From the NCBI GenBank assembly GCA_900541035.1, contig UQIN01000007.1, forward strand, positions 33,763 through 97,762: DNA of 64,000 nt. Reading direction: 5' to 3'. The stretch's first letter is position 1, and each line of letters starts with the position of its first letter. Positions 7,958 through 16,123 of the stretch are shown here, one piece after another. The notes beneath the pieces were generated by a model. It saw only the letters and a program-made list of their open reading frames with translations, made no database searches and was not told the origin of the DNA. Both the position numbers and the translations under genes were made by a program. Origin of the DNA: an uncultured Collinsella sp. Lineage in GTDB: Bacteria; Actinomycetota; Coriobacteriia; Coriobacteriales; Coriobacteriaceae.

Positions 7958-10054
7958 ATGGCAGACGCTAAGGATTTCCTGTTTGAGATCGGTACGGAAG
8001 AAATGCCCTCCGCACCGCTGAACAATGCCGTCAAGCAGCTTGGCACCATGATCGCCAAGGGTCTCGACGAGGCCGGTCTGGCCCACGGCGAGGTCCGTGT
8101 GATCTCGAGCCCGCGCCGCCTGGCTGCGCTCGTTGCCGACGTCGCCACCGCGACCGACGAGGTTCACGAGGTCAAGCGCGGCCCCGCGGCCAACATCGCC
8201 TTCGATGCCGACGGTAACGCCACCAAGGCCGCCCAGGGCTTCGCCCGCAAGTGCGGTGTGGCTGCCGAGGATCTGGTCCGTCGCGAGGACACCGACGGCC
8301 GTGAGTACGTCTTTGCCGAGAAGAACATCCCTTCCGCCCCGGCCACCCCGATCCTGACGGCCCTGTGCGAGAAGACTATCGCTGGCCTGCAGTGGCCCAA
8401 CTACCGCTCTCAGCGCTGGGGTCACGAGCATGCGACCTTTGTTCGTCCGGTCCGCTGGATCTGCTGCCTTCTGGGCGAGGACGTTGTGCCCGTGTCGTTT
8501 GCCGACGTGACGAGCGGCAACACCACGCGCGGTCATCGCGTGCTTGGCCCCGGTGACCATGTGGTCGCCAGCCCCGCTGTTTACGAGCAGGTGCTCGAGG
8601 ACGCCGGTGTGCTTTCTGCCGAGCGCCGTCGCGAGGCCATCCTTGCCGGTATCGCCGAGGTCGAGGCTGCCCGTCCCGGCTGCCATGTCGATACGCCCAA
8701 GAAGGTCTTTGAGGAGGTCATTAACCTCTGCGAGTGGCCGACGGTGCTCGTCGGTACCTTCGACGAGGAGTTCCTCAAGGTCCCGCACGAGATCATCTGC
8801 GAGTCCATGCTCACCAACCAGCGCTACTTCCCGATCTATGACGGCGAGGGCAAGCTCACGCGTGAGTTCGTGGTCGTTTCCAACAGCAAGCCCGAGAACG
8901 CCGAGCGCGTGATCGACGGCAACGAGCGCGTTGTGCGTGCCCGTCTGGACGATGCCAAGTTCTTCTACGAGGAGGACTTGAAGATCTCCCTCGACGAGTT
9001 CCGTGAGCGTCTGGCCAAGGTTGCCTTCCAGGAGAAGCTCGGTAGCGTGCTCGCCAAGTCCGATCGCATCGAGCAGCTCGCGCTCGCTATTGCCCGTGAG
9101 GCACACCTGGGTGCTCACCTGGCAGCCGATGCTGCTCGCGCCGCGCACCTGTGCAAGGCCGACCTGGTGTCTAACGCCGTCGTCGAGTTCACGAGCCAGC
9201 AGGGCGTGATGGGCGGTTATTACGCGACCGCGATGGGGGAGAACGACGAGGTCGCTCATGCTATTCGCGATCACTATCGTCCTCGCTTTGCCGGTGACGA
9301 GCTGCCCGAGGGCACCGTTGGCTGCATCGTGGCCTGTGCCGACAAGCTCGATACCATCGCCGGTATCTTTGCCATCGGCGAGCCCCCGACCGGCTCTTCG
9401 GACCCCTACGCGCTGCGTCGTGCTGCTATCGGCATCATCAACATCCTGCGCGACCGTCTGCCGATCGACCCCACGTCGCTTATCGACTTCGCCCTTGAGC
9501 TCTACAGCGAGCAGGGCATTGAGTTCGACGCCGCCGAGGTCGCCCAGCAGGTTCGTGACTTCTTCCATGGCCGCCTGGTGAGCATGGCTCGCGACGAGAA
9601 GATCCCGGCCGATACCGTTGCCGCCGTCTCCGCGGTACACATCATCGCCCCGTCCGTCTTCTTTGCCCGCTGCGCCGCCCTCGACGAGGCCCGCAAGAAC
9701 GACGCCGAGACGTTCGACAACCTTGCGACCGCCTATGCTCGCGCCGCGCATATCTCCAAGCCCGAGCTGGGCGTGGAGTACGACCGCAGCCTGATGGGCG
9801 AGGCCGAGCTCGCGCTTGCCGATGCCTCCGAGGCCGCTCAGACCGCTGTCGATGCCGCCCTTGCTGCCGAGGACTACCCGGCCGCATTTGCTGCCCTCGC
9901 CGCCCTGCGCGCGCCCATCGACCGTTTCTTCGATGAGGTTATGGTCATGGACAAGGACGAGCAGCTTCGCGATAATCGCCTTAAGCTGCTCAACCGCTTC
10001 GAGGCCGTTTTCTCCGGCATCGCCAACATCGGTGAGCTTGCCCGCAAAAAGTAA
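7958..10054 (+). CDS. glyS: Glycyl-tRNA synthetase beta subunit
   Basis: The beta chain binds tRNA-Gly and completes the alpha2beta2 glycyl-tRNA synthetase. The 698-residue length is normal. It opens with FLFEIGTEEMPSA, has the blocks SQRWGHEHATFVRPVRWI and ESMLTNQRYFPIY, an HD-like segment, and a C-terminal DALR-type anticodon-binding region ending FFDEVMVMDKDEQLR. It pairs with glyQ immediately upstream. The next gene starts 34 bases downstream. Confidence 0.97.
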   Translation: MADAKDFLFEIGTEEMPSAPLNNAVKQLGTMIAKGLDEAGLAHGEVRVISSPRRLAALVADVATATDEVHEVKRGPAANIAFDADGNATKAAQGFARKCGVAAEDLVRREDTDGREYVFAEKNIPSAPATPILTALCEKTIAGLQWPNYRSQRWGHEHATFVRPVRWICCLLGEDVVPVSFADVTSGNTTRGHRVLGPGDHVVASPAVYEQVLEDAGVLSAERRREAILAGIAEVEAARPGCHVDTPKKVFEEVINLCEWPTVLVGTFDEEFLKVPHEIICESMLTNQRYFPIYDGEGKLTREFVVVSNSKPENAERVIDGNERVVRARLDDAKFFYEEDLKISLDEFRERLAKVAFQEKLGSVLAKSDRIEQLALAIAREAHLGAHLAADAARAAHLCKADLVSNAVVEFTSQQGVMGGYYATAMGENDEVAHAIRDHYRPRFAGDELPEGTVGCIVACADKLDTIAGIFAIGEPPTGSSDPYALRRAAIGIINILRDRLPIDPTSLIDFALELYSEQGIEFDAAEVAQQVRDFFHGRLVSMARDEKIPADTVAAVSAVHIIAPSVFFARCAALDEARKNDAETFDNLATAYARAAHISKPELGVEYDRSLMGEAELALADASEAAQTAVDAALAAEDYPAAFAALAALRAPIDRFFDEVMVMDKDEQLRDNRLKLLNRFEAVFSGIANIGELARKK

Positions 10055-10088
10055 GCCAGCCTGCGCGTAAGCGCAAAAGGAGCCCCGC

Positions 10089-10964
10089 ATGGATTGCCCG
10101 GTCACCGCTCGTCCCACCGTTATCGTTATCTCCGACTCGCTCGGCGATACCGCTTGTGAGGTGGTGCTTGCGGCGTCCGGGCAATTTGATGAAGGGGCTT
10201 TTCGTCTCTTGCGCCTGCCCAAGGTGAACTCGGTGGAGCAGGTCAAGTCGTTTGTGGGTCCGCGCGTCGATGCGGACCATCGCGATATTGCCGTGTTCCA
10301 CACCATTGTCGATCCGGCGCTTCGCGCCCGCGTGCTCGATTACCTGGGTATGCTGCACATTCGCTCGGTCGACCTGATTGGCCCGACGCTTGCCGTGCTG
10401 TCGTCGCTTATCGGTGTGCCGCCCAAGGGCGTTGCGGGCGTGATTCACAAGACCGATGATCGCTATTTCCATCGTATCGAGGCCATGGAGTATTTCGTTG
10501 AGCACGATGACGGGCGCGGCTGCGACGATCTGTCGGGTGCCGATATCGTGCTGCTGGGCGTATCGCGCACGTCCAAGACACCGCTGTCGATGTATTTGGC
10601 CTATCAGGGTTACAAGGTGGCCAACGTCCCTCTGGCGCACGGCATGGAGCCGCCCAAGTCGATTTACGAGGTTGACCCGATGCGCCTGTTCGGTTTGATT
10701 TCGACCGTCGACGTTATTTCTGAGATTCGCGATAGCCGCTTGGGCGATGACTACGCTCGTGCCGTTGCCGGCTCTTATGCCGAGCCCGAGAGCGTGCGCA
10801 GCGAGCTTGAGGAAGCTCGTACCCTCATGAAGCGCCTAGGCTGCTTTGTGGTGCGTACCGACGGCAAGGCCATCGAGGAAAGCGCTGCCGAGATCATTAG
10901 CCACTTGGAGGAAATCCGGGAAGCCCGTGCCCGCCGTGCCGCCCGCCGTGCCCAGCAAAGTTAA
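10089..10964 (+). CDS. ppsR: Pyruvate, phosphate dikinase regulatory protein (bifunctional kinase/phosphorylase)
   Basis: This DUF299-family enzyme inactivates pyruvate phosphate dikinase by ADP-dependent phosphorylation of an active-site Thr, and reverses this by Pi-dependent phosphorolysis. The 291-residue protein has the diagnostic P-loop LGVSRTSKTPLS, the opening VIVISDSLGDTA, and the AHGMEPP and DSRLG segments near the end of the catalytic domain. AAAAGGAG precedes ATG 10089. The next gene is the predicted substrate ppdK, about 300 bases downstream. PpsR paralogues acting on PEP synthetase exist, but the neighbour makes PPDK the likely target. Confidence 0.94.
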   Translation: MDCPVTARPTVIVISDSLGDTACEVVLAASGQFDEGAFRLLRLPKVNSVEQVKSFVGPRVDADHRDIAVFHTIVDPALRARVLDYLGMLHIRSVDLIGPTLAVLSSLIGVPPKGVAGVIHKTDDRYFHRIEAMEYFVEHDDGRGCDDLSGADIVLLGVSRTSKTPLSMYLAYQGYKVANVPLAHGMEPPKSIYEVDPMRLFGLISTVDVISEIRDSRLGDDYARAVAGSYAEPESVRSELEEARTLMKRLGCFVVRTDGKAIEESAAEIISHLEEIREARARRAARRAQQS

Positions 10965-11262
10965 CTTATGTCGGTAGCTAAAAATGCACTGTCTCTAAAA
11001 GACTACCTAAAAATAATGCACGATATTGGTAAAGCGATTTAGCAAAGAACTTGCATTTGACCTGCAATTCCCTTGCATTGGTATCTTCATAAGGTAACCA
11101 CCTTTACCTACCGTTTACCGCCACATTTACCACGTTTACCAAACCCCGCGCCCTCTACGCAAGCCCGCTCAATGCCCGCCGTATAGTACCCTCACGGCCC
11201 GCATCAGGCGGGTCGATTCGTCACCACGGTCGTGCGCGAGAGCGCATGGAAGGGGAAGTATC
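10965..11262 (+). promoter_or_regulatory. Repeat-rich control region upstream of ppdK
   Basis: This 298-bp AT-richer gap has no gene. TTTACC occurs four times on the plus strand (11103-11108, 11114-11119, 11126-11131, 11135-11140) and once inverted (11028-11033). A second motif, TGCATT, occurs at 11052-11057 and 11074-11079, and inverted at 10983-10988 and 11015-11020. A TATAGT box at 11182-11187 is the best -10 candidate. A small GCCCGC/GCGGGT hairpin follows in the leader. The clusters look like operators for one or two regulators of ppdK. Confidence 0.55.
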
Positions 11263-14013
11263 GTGAGCGATTGCAAGAGGGTTTACCGTTTTGGAACCGA
11301 CGCCCAGGGCACCTGTGTCACTGAGGGCGACAAGTCCATGAACTTCGTGCTTGGTGGCAAGGGCGCTAACCTTGCCGAGATGAGCCGTATCGGCCTGCCG
11401 GTTCCCGGTGGCTTTACCATTACCTGCCAGACCTGTGTCGAGTACTCCGGTGCCGGCAACGTCTGGCCCGAAGGCGCACTCGATGAGATCGTTGCCGCCG
11501 AGGCAGACCTCGAGGCCCGCTGCGGCAAAAAGCTCGGCGACGCCTCCGATCCGCTGCTCGTGTCGGTGCGCTCGGGCGCTCCGTTTTCCATGCCCGGCAT
11601 GATGGACACGGTCCTCAACCTGGGCCTCAACGACGACTCCGTTCAGGGTCTCATTGCCCAGACGCAAAATCCGCGTTTTGCTTGGGATAGCTACCGCCGC
11701 TTTATCCAGATGTTTTCCAATGTCGTCATGGGCGTTGACGCCGACCTGTTCGAGAACGCCCTGACCCAGGCCCGTCTGGTCGCCGGCGTTCGCGTCGATT
11801 CCGAGCTTTCGGCCGAGGACCTGCAGGAACTCGTCGATACCTTTAAGGGCATCTTCTCCGAGAACGTCGATGCCTTCCTGTATCCCGAGCTCGAGGTCGC
11901 TGACGGCAAGCCCGTTTTCCCGCACGACCCGGAGCTTCAGCTACGCCTTGCAATTCAGGCCGTCTTTGGCAGCTGGATGAACGAGCGTGCCTGCATCTAC
12001 CGCAAGCAGCATGGCATTTCCGACGAACTCGGCACCGCCGTCAACGTACAGGCCATGGCCTTTGGCAACAAGGGCGCGACCTCTGCGACGGGCGTTGCCT
12101 TCACGCGCAATCCGGCCGACGGCACCAAGGAGTTCTACGGTGACTTTTTGGTTAATGCCCAAGGCGAGGACGTCGTCGCCGGTATCCGCAACACTGAGCC
12201 CATCGCCGACCTCAAGACCACCCCGGGCCTTGAGTCCGCGGGCGAGGTGCTCGAGCGCGTGTTCCTGACGCTCGAGGATCATTATCGCGATATGTGCGAT
12301 ATCGAGTTCACCATCGAGCAGGGCAAGCTCTGGATGCTCCAGACTCGCGTGGGCAAGCGTACCGCCACTGCCGCCCTGCGCATTGCCATCGAGATGGTCG
12401 AGGAGGGCCTCATCACCCGCGAGGAGGCTGTGGGCCGCATCGACCCCGCACAACTCGATCAGCTCCTGCACCCGCAGTTCGACGCCTCCAAAAAGTACGA
12501 GGCACTCGCTACCGGTCTTAACGCCAGCCCCGGTGCCGCCGTGGGCGAGGTCGTGTTCACGAGCGACGATGCCGTTGCGCGTTCCGCCGAGGGGCACAAG
12601 GTCATTCTGGTTCGCTGGGAGACCAACCCCGACGACCTGAAGGGTATGGTTGCCGCCGAGGGTATCCTGACCAGCCACGGTGGCAAGACGAGCCATGCCG
12701 CCGTTATCGCCCGCGGCATGGGTACGCCCTGCGTTTGCGGCGTTGAGCGCTTCCACATTGACGCGGCAGAGAAGGTCGTGCGCATCGAGGGCAGCGACCG
12801 CGTGCTGCGCGAGGGCGATGTCATCTCCATCGACGGCACCCAGGGTATCGTCGTCGACGGCGCGGTCGACCTGGTCTCTGCAGAGCTCACCGGCGACCTG
12901 GACACCATCCTGTCTTGGGCCGATGAGATCCGTTTGGACGAGACCGACGGTCACGCCAACCACGTGCGCGTCAACGCCGACAACCCCGAGGATGCTGCGC
13001 TCGCGCTCGAGTTTGGCGCCGAGGCCATCGGTCTGTGCCGCACCGAGCACATGTTCCTGGGCGATCGCAAGAACATCATCCAGAGCTTTATCCTGTCCGA
13101 TGACGAGGCCGTAAAGCAGCAGGCCCTGGCCGACCTGCTCAAGGTTCAGACCGAGGACTTCTTGGCGATGTTCAAGACCATGTCCGGCCGCGATGTGGTC
13201 GTTCGCCTGCTTGATCCGCCGCTGCATGAGTTCCTGGATGATCCTCGCGAGCTTGAGGTCGCCATCACTAAGAAGGAAGCCGCTGGCGCCAGCGGGGAAG
13301 AGCTTGCCGCCCTGCGTGCCCGCCTGCGTCGTATCGACGGCATGGTCGAGTCCAACCCGATGCTCGGCCTGCGTGGTGTGCGCCTGTCCGTCGTCTTTAG
13401 CGATCTGCCGCTCATGCAGGTTCGCGCCGTCGCCACGGCTGCTGCCCGCCTTATCAAGGAGGGTATCGACCCACGCCCCGAGATCATGGTTCCGCTCGTT
13501 TCCATCACGGCAGAGCATGTCCAGACCCGCGAGGTCATCGAGCGTGTCATCGCCAAGGTTTCCGTCGAGGAGGGCGTCGAGCTCAACATTCCCGTGGGCA
13601 CGATGCTCGAGCTGCCGCGCGCCTGCATGGTCGCCGACGAGATCGCCCAGCACGCCGACTTCTTCTGCTTTGGCACCAACGACCTTACCCAGACGACCTT
13701 TGGCTTCTCCCGCGACGATGCCGAGGCCAAGTTCATTCCGCTGTACCTGCACAAGAAGATCCTGAAGGACAACCCCTTCGAGACCATCGACACGGCGGTT
13801 CTCGAGCTCGTGCGCATGGCCGTGGAGAAGGGTCGCGCCACCAATCCCGACATGCACTTTGGCGTGTGCGGCGAGCACGGCGGCGACCCCAAGTCCATCA
13901 AGGGCCTGTTTAACGTGGCCGACGTGGACTACGTGTCCTGCTCGCCCTATCGCGTGCCCCTCGCACGCCTGGCTGCCGCTCAGGCCAAGCTCGAGGCCAA
14001 GCGCAACGCCTAG
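11263..14013 (+). CDS. ppdK: Pyruvate, phosphate dikinase
   Basis: PPDK interconverts PEP, AMP and PPi with pyruvate, ATP and Pi, and serves glycolytic ATP gain or gluconeogenesis in anaerobes. The 916-residue protein has an N-terminal ATP-grasp domain (GGKGANLAEM), the central phosphohistidine domain with GGKTSHAAVIARG (His478 catalytic, Thr476 two residues before it, the PpsR target in the family), and a C-terminal PEP/pyruvate barrel with FGVCGEHGG (Cys869). Translation starts at GTG 11263 with AAGGGGAAG upstream. It is a single-gene unit between a repeat-rich upstream region and a strong terminator. Confidence 0.97.
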   Translation: MSDCKRVYRFGTDAQGTCVTEGDKSMNFVLGGKGANLAEMSRIGLPVPGGFTITCQTCVEYSGAGNVWPEGALDEIVAAEADLEARCGKKLGDASDPLLVSVRSGAPFSMPGMMDTVLNLGLNDDSVQGLIAQTQNPRFAWDSYRRFIQMFSNVVMGVDADLFENALTQARLVAGVRVDSELSAEDLQELVDTFKGIFSENVDAFLYPELEVADGKPVFPHDPELQLRLAIQAVFGSWMNERACIYRKQHGISDELGTAVNVQAMAFGNKGATSATGVAFTRNPADGTKEFYGDFLVNAQGEDVVAGIRNTEPIADLKTTPGLESAGEVLERVFLTLEDHYRDMCDIEFTIEQGKLWMLQTRVGKRTATAALRIAIEMVEEGLITREEAVGRIDPAQLDQLLHPQFDASKKYEALATGLNASPGAAVGEVVFTSDDAVARSAEGHKVILVRWETNPDDLKGMVAAEGILTSHGGKTSHAAVIARGMGTPCVCGVERFHIDAAEKVVRIEGSDRVLREGDVISIDGTQGIVVDGAVDLVSAELTGDLDTILSWADEIRLDETDGHANHVRVNADNPEDAALALEFGAEAIGLCRTEHMFLGDRKNIIQSFILSDDEAVKQQALADLLKVQTEDFLAMFKTMSGRDVVVRLLDPPLHEFLDDPRELEVAITKKEAAGASGEELAALRARLRRIDGMVESNPMLGLRGVRLSVVFSDLPLMQVRAVATAAARLIKEGIDPRPEIMVPLVSITAEHVQTREVIERVIAKVSVEEGVELNIPVGTMLELPRACMVADEIAQHADFFCFGTNDLTQTTFGFSRDDAEAKFIPLYLHKKILKDNPFETIDTAVLELVRMAVEKGRATNPDMHFGVCGEHGGDPKSIKGLFNVADVDYVSCSPYRVPLARLAAAQAKLEAKRNA

Positions 14014-14016
14014 CGC

Positions 14017-14107
14017 CCCGCACATCGACGTCTAGTGTAGCCCCCCCCTCATGCCGCCCGTCTCATTCGTGAGGCGGGCGGTTATCATGTGCGGGTTTTG
14101 TCTTTTT
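14017..14107 (+). terminator. Two-layer terminator after ppdK
   Basis: An inner 12-bp stem (14054-14065 with 14070-14081, TTCG loop) is enclosed by an outer 9-bp stem (14017-14025 with 14087-14095), followed by TTTTGTCTTTTT. Confidence 0.85.
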
Positions 14108-14127
14108 GTCTGCGTAAAAAATTGTTC

Positions 14128-14155
14128 TTGCAGCAGAAACCCGCGCGTGTATACT
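14128..14155 (+). promoter_or_regulatory. Putative rplS promoter
   Basis: TATACT (14150-14155) with a TTG-containing -35 (14128-14133) at 16-bp spacing, 69 bases before the rplS start. Confidence 0.5.
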
Positions 14156-14224
14156 CGAATACGTTTGTTCAACTACGTGCCGGCCAAGATGGTACGGCAC
14201 CTCTAGAAGAGTAAGGAATTGCAC

Positions 14225-14566
14225 ATGGATTACATCCGCGCAATCGAGCGTCAGCAGATCCGCGAGGACATTCCTCAGGTTCGCGTCGCCGACAACGTCA
14301 AGGTTCACTACCGCATTAAGGAAGGCGACCGCGAGCGCATCCAGGTCTTCCAAGGCGACGTCATCCGCATGGCCGGCGCCGGTGCCCGCGAGACCTTCAC
14401 CGTCCGCAAGATGTCCTTCGGTGTCGGTGTTGAGCGTACCTTCCCGCTTCACAGCCCCAAGATCGCCAAGCTCGAGGTCGTTCGCCATGGTCGCGTCCGT
14501 CGCGCCAAGCTGTACTACCTCCGCGACAAGGTGGGCAAGGCTGCTCGCATCCCCGAGAAGCGCTAA
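14225..14566 (+). CDS. rplS: 50S ribosomal protein L19
   Basis: bL19 lies at the 30S-50S interface. The 113-residue protein has the typical blocks [28 protein letters not shown] and [12 protein letters not shown], and ends with the [15 protein letters not shown] segment. ATG 14225 is used because AAGGA sits seven bases upstream; the TTG at 14219 would add only two residues. It has its own promoter and terminator, separate from the rpsP-trmD operon with which rplS is often linked in other bacteria. Confidence 0.98.
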   Translation: MDYIRAIERQQIREDIPQVRVADNVKVHYRIKEGDRERIQVFQGDVIRMAGAGARETFTVRKMSFGVGVERTFPLHSPKIAKLEVVRHGRVRRAKLYYLRDKVGKAARIPEKR

Positions 14567-14600
14567 GAAGATCGCAGCGTCTGTCCACTCGTTTGGACAC

Positions 14601-14630
14601 AAGGGTCACCTTCGGGTGGCCCTTCTTTTT
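14601..14630 (+). terminator. Terminator after rplS
   Basis: 10-bp stem (14601-14610 with 14615-14624 region) with a TTCG tetraloop and a CTTTTT tail. Confidence 0.9.
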
Positions 14631-14659
14631 ATCTGATTTGCATGCAAGGAGGGCCTGGT

Positions 14660-15448
14660 ATGGCCAACATGACGAGCTCGGTTTCGGCATCGCAGGTTGC
14701 CGGTGAGTTGGCGAGCGCTACGTTTGAGGAGATTCCCGCCCTCGTGGAGCATTATCGCGAGGACCCGCGCCAGCAGGTGATCAAGGCTTGTGAACGCGCC
14801 CTCAAACGCCATGCCAAAGAGCTTGCCGAGCGCGAGCGCGTCAATGACATGTACGAGCTTATGCACGAGCTTGGCGGCGATGGGGTGGTCGTTGGTGTCG
14901 ACGAGGTGGGTCGCGGATCGGTGGCCGGTCCTTTGACGGTATGCGCCGTCTGTCTTCCTATGGAGCCGCGCGTCTGGGGTATCAACGATTCCAAAAAGCT
15001 CACGCCCGCGCGCCGCGAGTTGCTCTCAGTGAAGATTGCCGAGGTGGCGACGGCGATCGGTTTTTGCCATATCGCGCCGAAGGATATCGATGAGATGGGC
15101 ATGGCCCGTGCTATCCGTGCCGCCGTTGCGGGCGCCGTGGCCGATACGGGACTTGAACCCGACTGCGTCCTCATGGATGGCAACCCCTTGGGCGCCGTTC
15201 CTAACGAGCGCGACGTGGTCAAGGGCGATGCCAAGATCGCCTGTATCGCCGCGGCATCCATCATGGCCAAGGTCACGCGTGACGAGATGATGGTCGAGTA
15301 CGACGCCGAGTATCCCGAGTACCATCTGGCCGAGTCGAAGGGCTATGCAAGCCCCGAGCATATCGAGGCCATTCGCAAACATGGACTTTGTCCACTGCAC
15401 CGCGTGAGCTTTTGCGGAAACTTTCTGCAGACTGAGCGCCTTTTCTAG
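14660..15448 (+). CDS. rnhB: Ribonuclease HII
   Basis: RNase HII cuts RNA in RNA-DNA hybrids and removes misincorporated ribonucleotides. The acidic catalytic residues appear in VVGVDEVGRGSVAGP, in the INDSKKLTPARR block and in VLMDGNPLG. ATG 14660 follows AAGGAGG by seven bases and gives 262 residues. About 75 residues precede the catalytic fold, as in the long Gram-positive RnhB type with an N-terminal substrate-binding region. It lies between the rplS terminator and its own. Confidence 0.95.
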   Translation: MANMTSSVSASQVAGELASATFEEIPALVEHYREDPRQQVIKACERALKRHAKELAERERVNDMYELMHELGGDGVVVGVDEVGRGSVAGPLTVCAVCLPMEPRVWGINDSKKLTPARRELLSVKIAEVATAIGFCHIAPKDIDEMGMARAIRAAVAGAVADTGLEPDCVLMDGNPLGAVPNERDVVKGDAKIACIAAASIMAKVTRDEMMVEYDAEYPEYHLAESKGYASPEHIEAIRKHGLCPLHRVSFCGNFLQTERLF

Positions 15449-15497
15449 GTCAATTGTGGAGACAGGGACCTCTGGGGTTTTATAAACCTGCTGGTAG

Positions 15498-15539
15498 CGG
15501 GCCGTATGCAACACCATTGCTGCATACGGCCCGTTTTTT
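15498..15539 (+). terminator. Terminator after rnhB
   Basis: Perfect 13-bp stem (15498-15510 with 15521-15533) followed by six T. Confidence 0.95.
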
Positions 15540-15546
15540 GACGGCA

Positions 15547-15566
15547 TTTGGTTAGCTTTTGGTTTG
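15547..15566 (+). promoter_or_regulatory. Shared element, copy 1 (upstream of yraN-comM-dprA)
   Basis: TTTGGTTAGCTTTTGGTTTG differs at one base from 44898-44917 upstream of comEA-comEC. It contains two TTTGGT half-sites 11 bp apart and ends 71 bases before the yraN ATG. It starts eight bases after the rnhB terminator T-run, in the interval where the yraN operon promoter must lie. Confidence 0.55.
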
Positions 15567-15637
15567 CTTCCGGTACTTACCCGCATGAAAGGTGCCCTCA
15601 TCATCGGGGCAATTCAGTGTGCGGGAAAGGAGACCCC

Positions 15638-16123
15638 ATGAGTGCCGCAAGCAAAAAGAGCAAGACGCAGCAGCTCAAGGAGCGTTGGGAAAACGGCGAG
15701 CTCGACTGCGGGGCGATGACGCCCGAGTTTATCAAGGGACTCAGTCCCCGCGAGCTGGGCATGCTGGGCGAGCTGATCACCATCGACTATTTTAACGAGC
15801 GCGGCTACACCTTGCTGGAGCAGGGTTATCGTTGCACTGAGGGCGAGGCCGATCTGGTGCTGCTCGATGAGCTCGACGATGTCGTGGTGATGGCCGAGGT
15901 CAAGACCAGACGTGTTGCACTGGATTGCGACACGCGGGTCTTTCCCGAGGAGGCCGTGGACGCCCAAAAGCAACGCCGTTACCGCCGCATCGCAAGTTGC
16001 TACCTCATGGAGCATTATCCGCTCAAGGCGATTCGCTTCGATGCCGTGGGTGTCACCATTCGTGGCGGGCATATCGCCGAGATCGAGCATCAGTACAACG
16101 CGTTCGATTGGCAGGTGTCGTGA
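15638..16123 (+). CDS. yraN: YraN/UPF0102-family predicted nuclease
   Basis: YraN proteins have a restriction-endonuclease-like fold and often sit beside rnhB and comM/dprA; their cellular role is not settled. The 161-residue protein has the core LGELITIDYFNERGY, the acidic pair in CTEGEADLVLLD and AEVKTRR, which together form the presumed nuclease centre. AAAGGAG precedes ATG 15638. About 35 polar residues precede the fold. Its stop overlaps the comM start (TGATG), so the two are translationally coupled in an operon with dprA. Confidence 0.88.
   Translation: MSAASKKSKTQQLKERWENGELDCGAMTPEFIKGLSPRELGMLGELITIDYFNERGYTLLEQGYRCTEGEADLVLLDELDDVVVMAEVKTRRVALDCDTRVFPEEAVDAQKQRRYRRIASCYLMEHYPLKAIRFDAVGVTIRGGHIAEIEHQYNAFDWQVS

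Noticed and set aside
7052..10306. A 1084-codon open frame on the minus strand opposite glyQ-glyS-ppsR
   Set aside because: It has no family motifs and is explained by the strong GC-rich codon bias of the real plus-strand genes.
11103..11140. TTTACC array as a CRISPR or replication iteron array
   Set aside because: Repeat units are 6 bases with uneven 9-12 bp spacing and no spacers or cas/rep genes; a promoter-operator cluster fits better.
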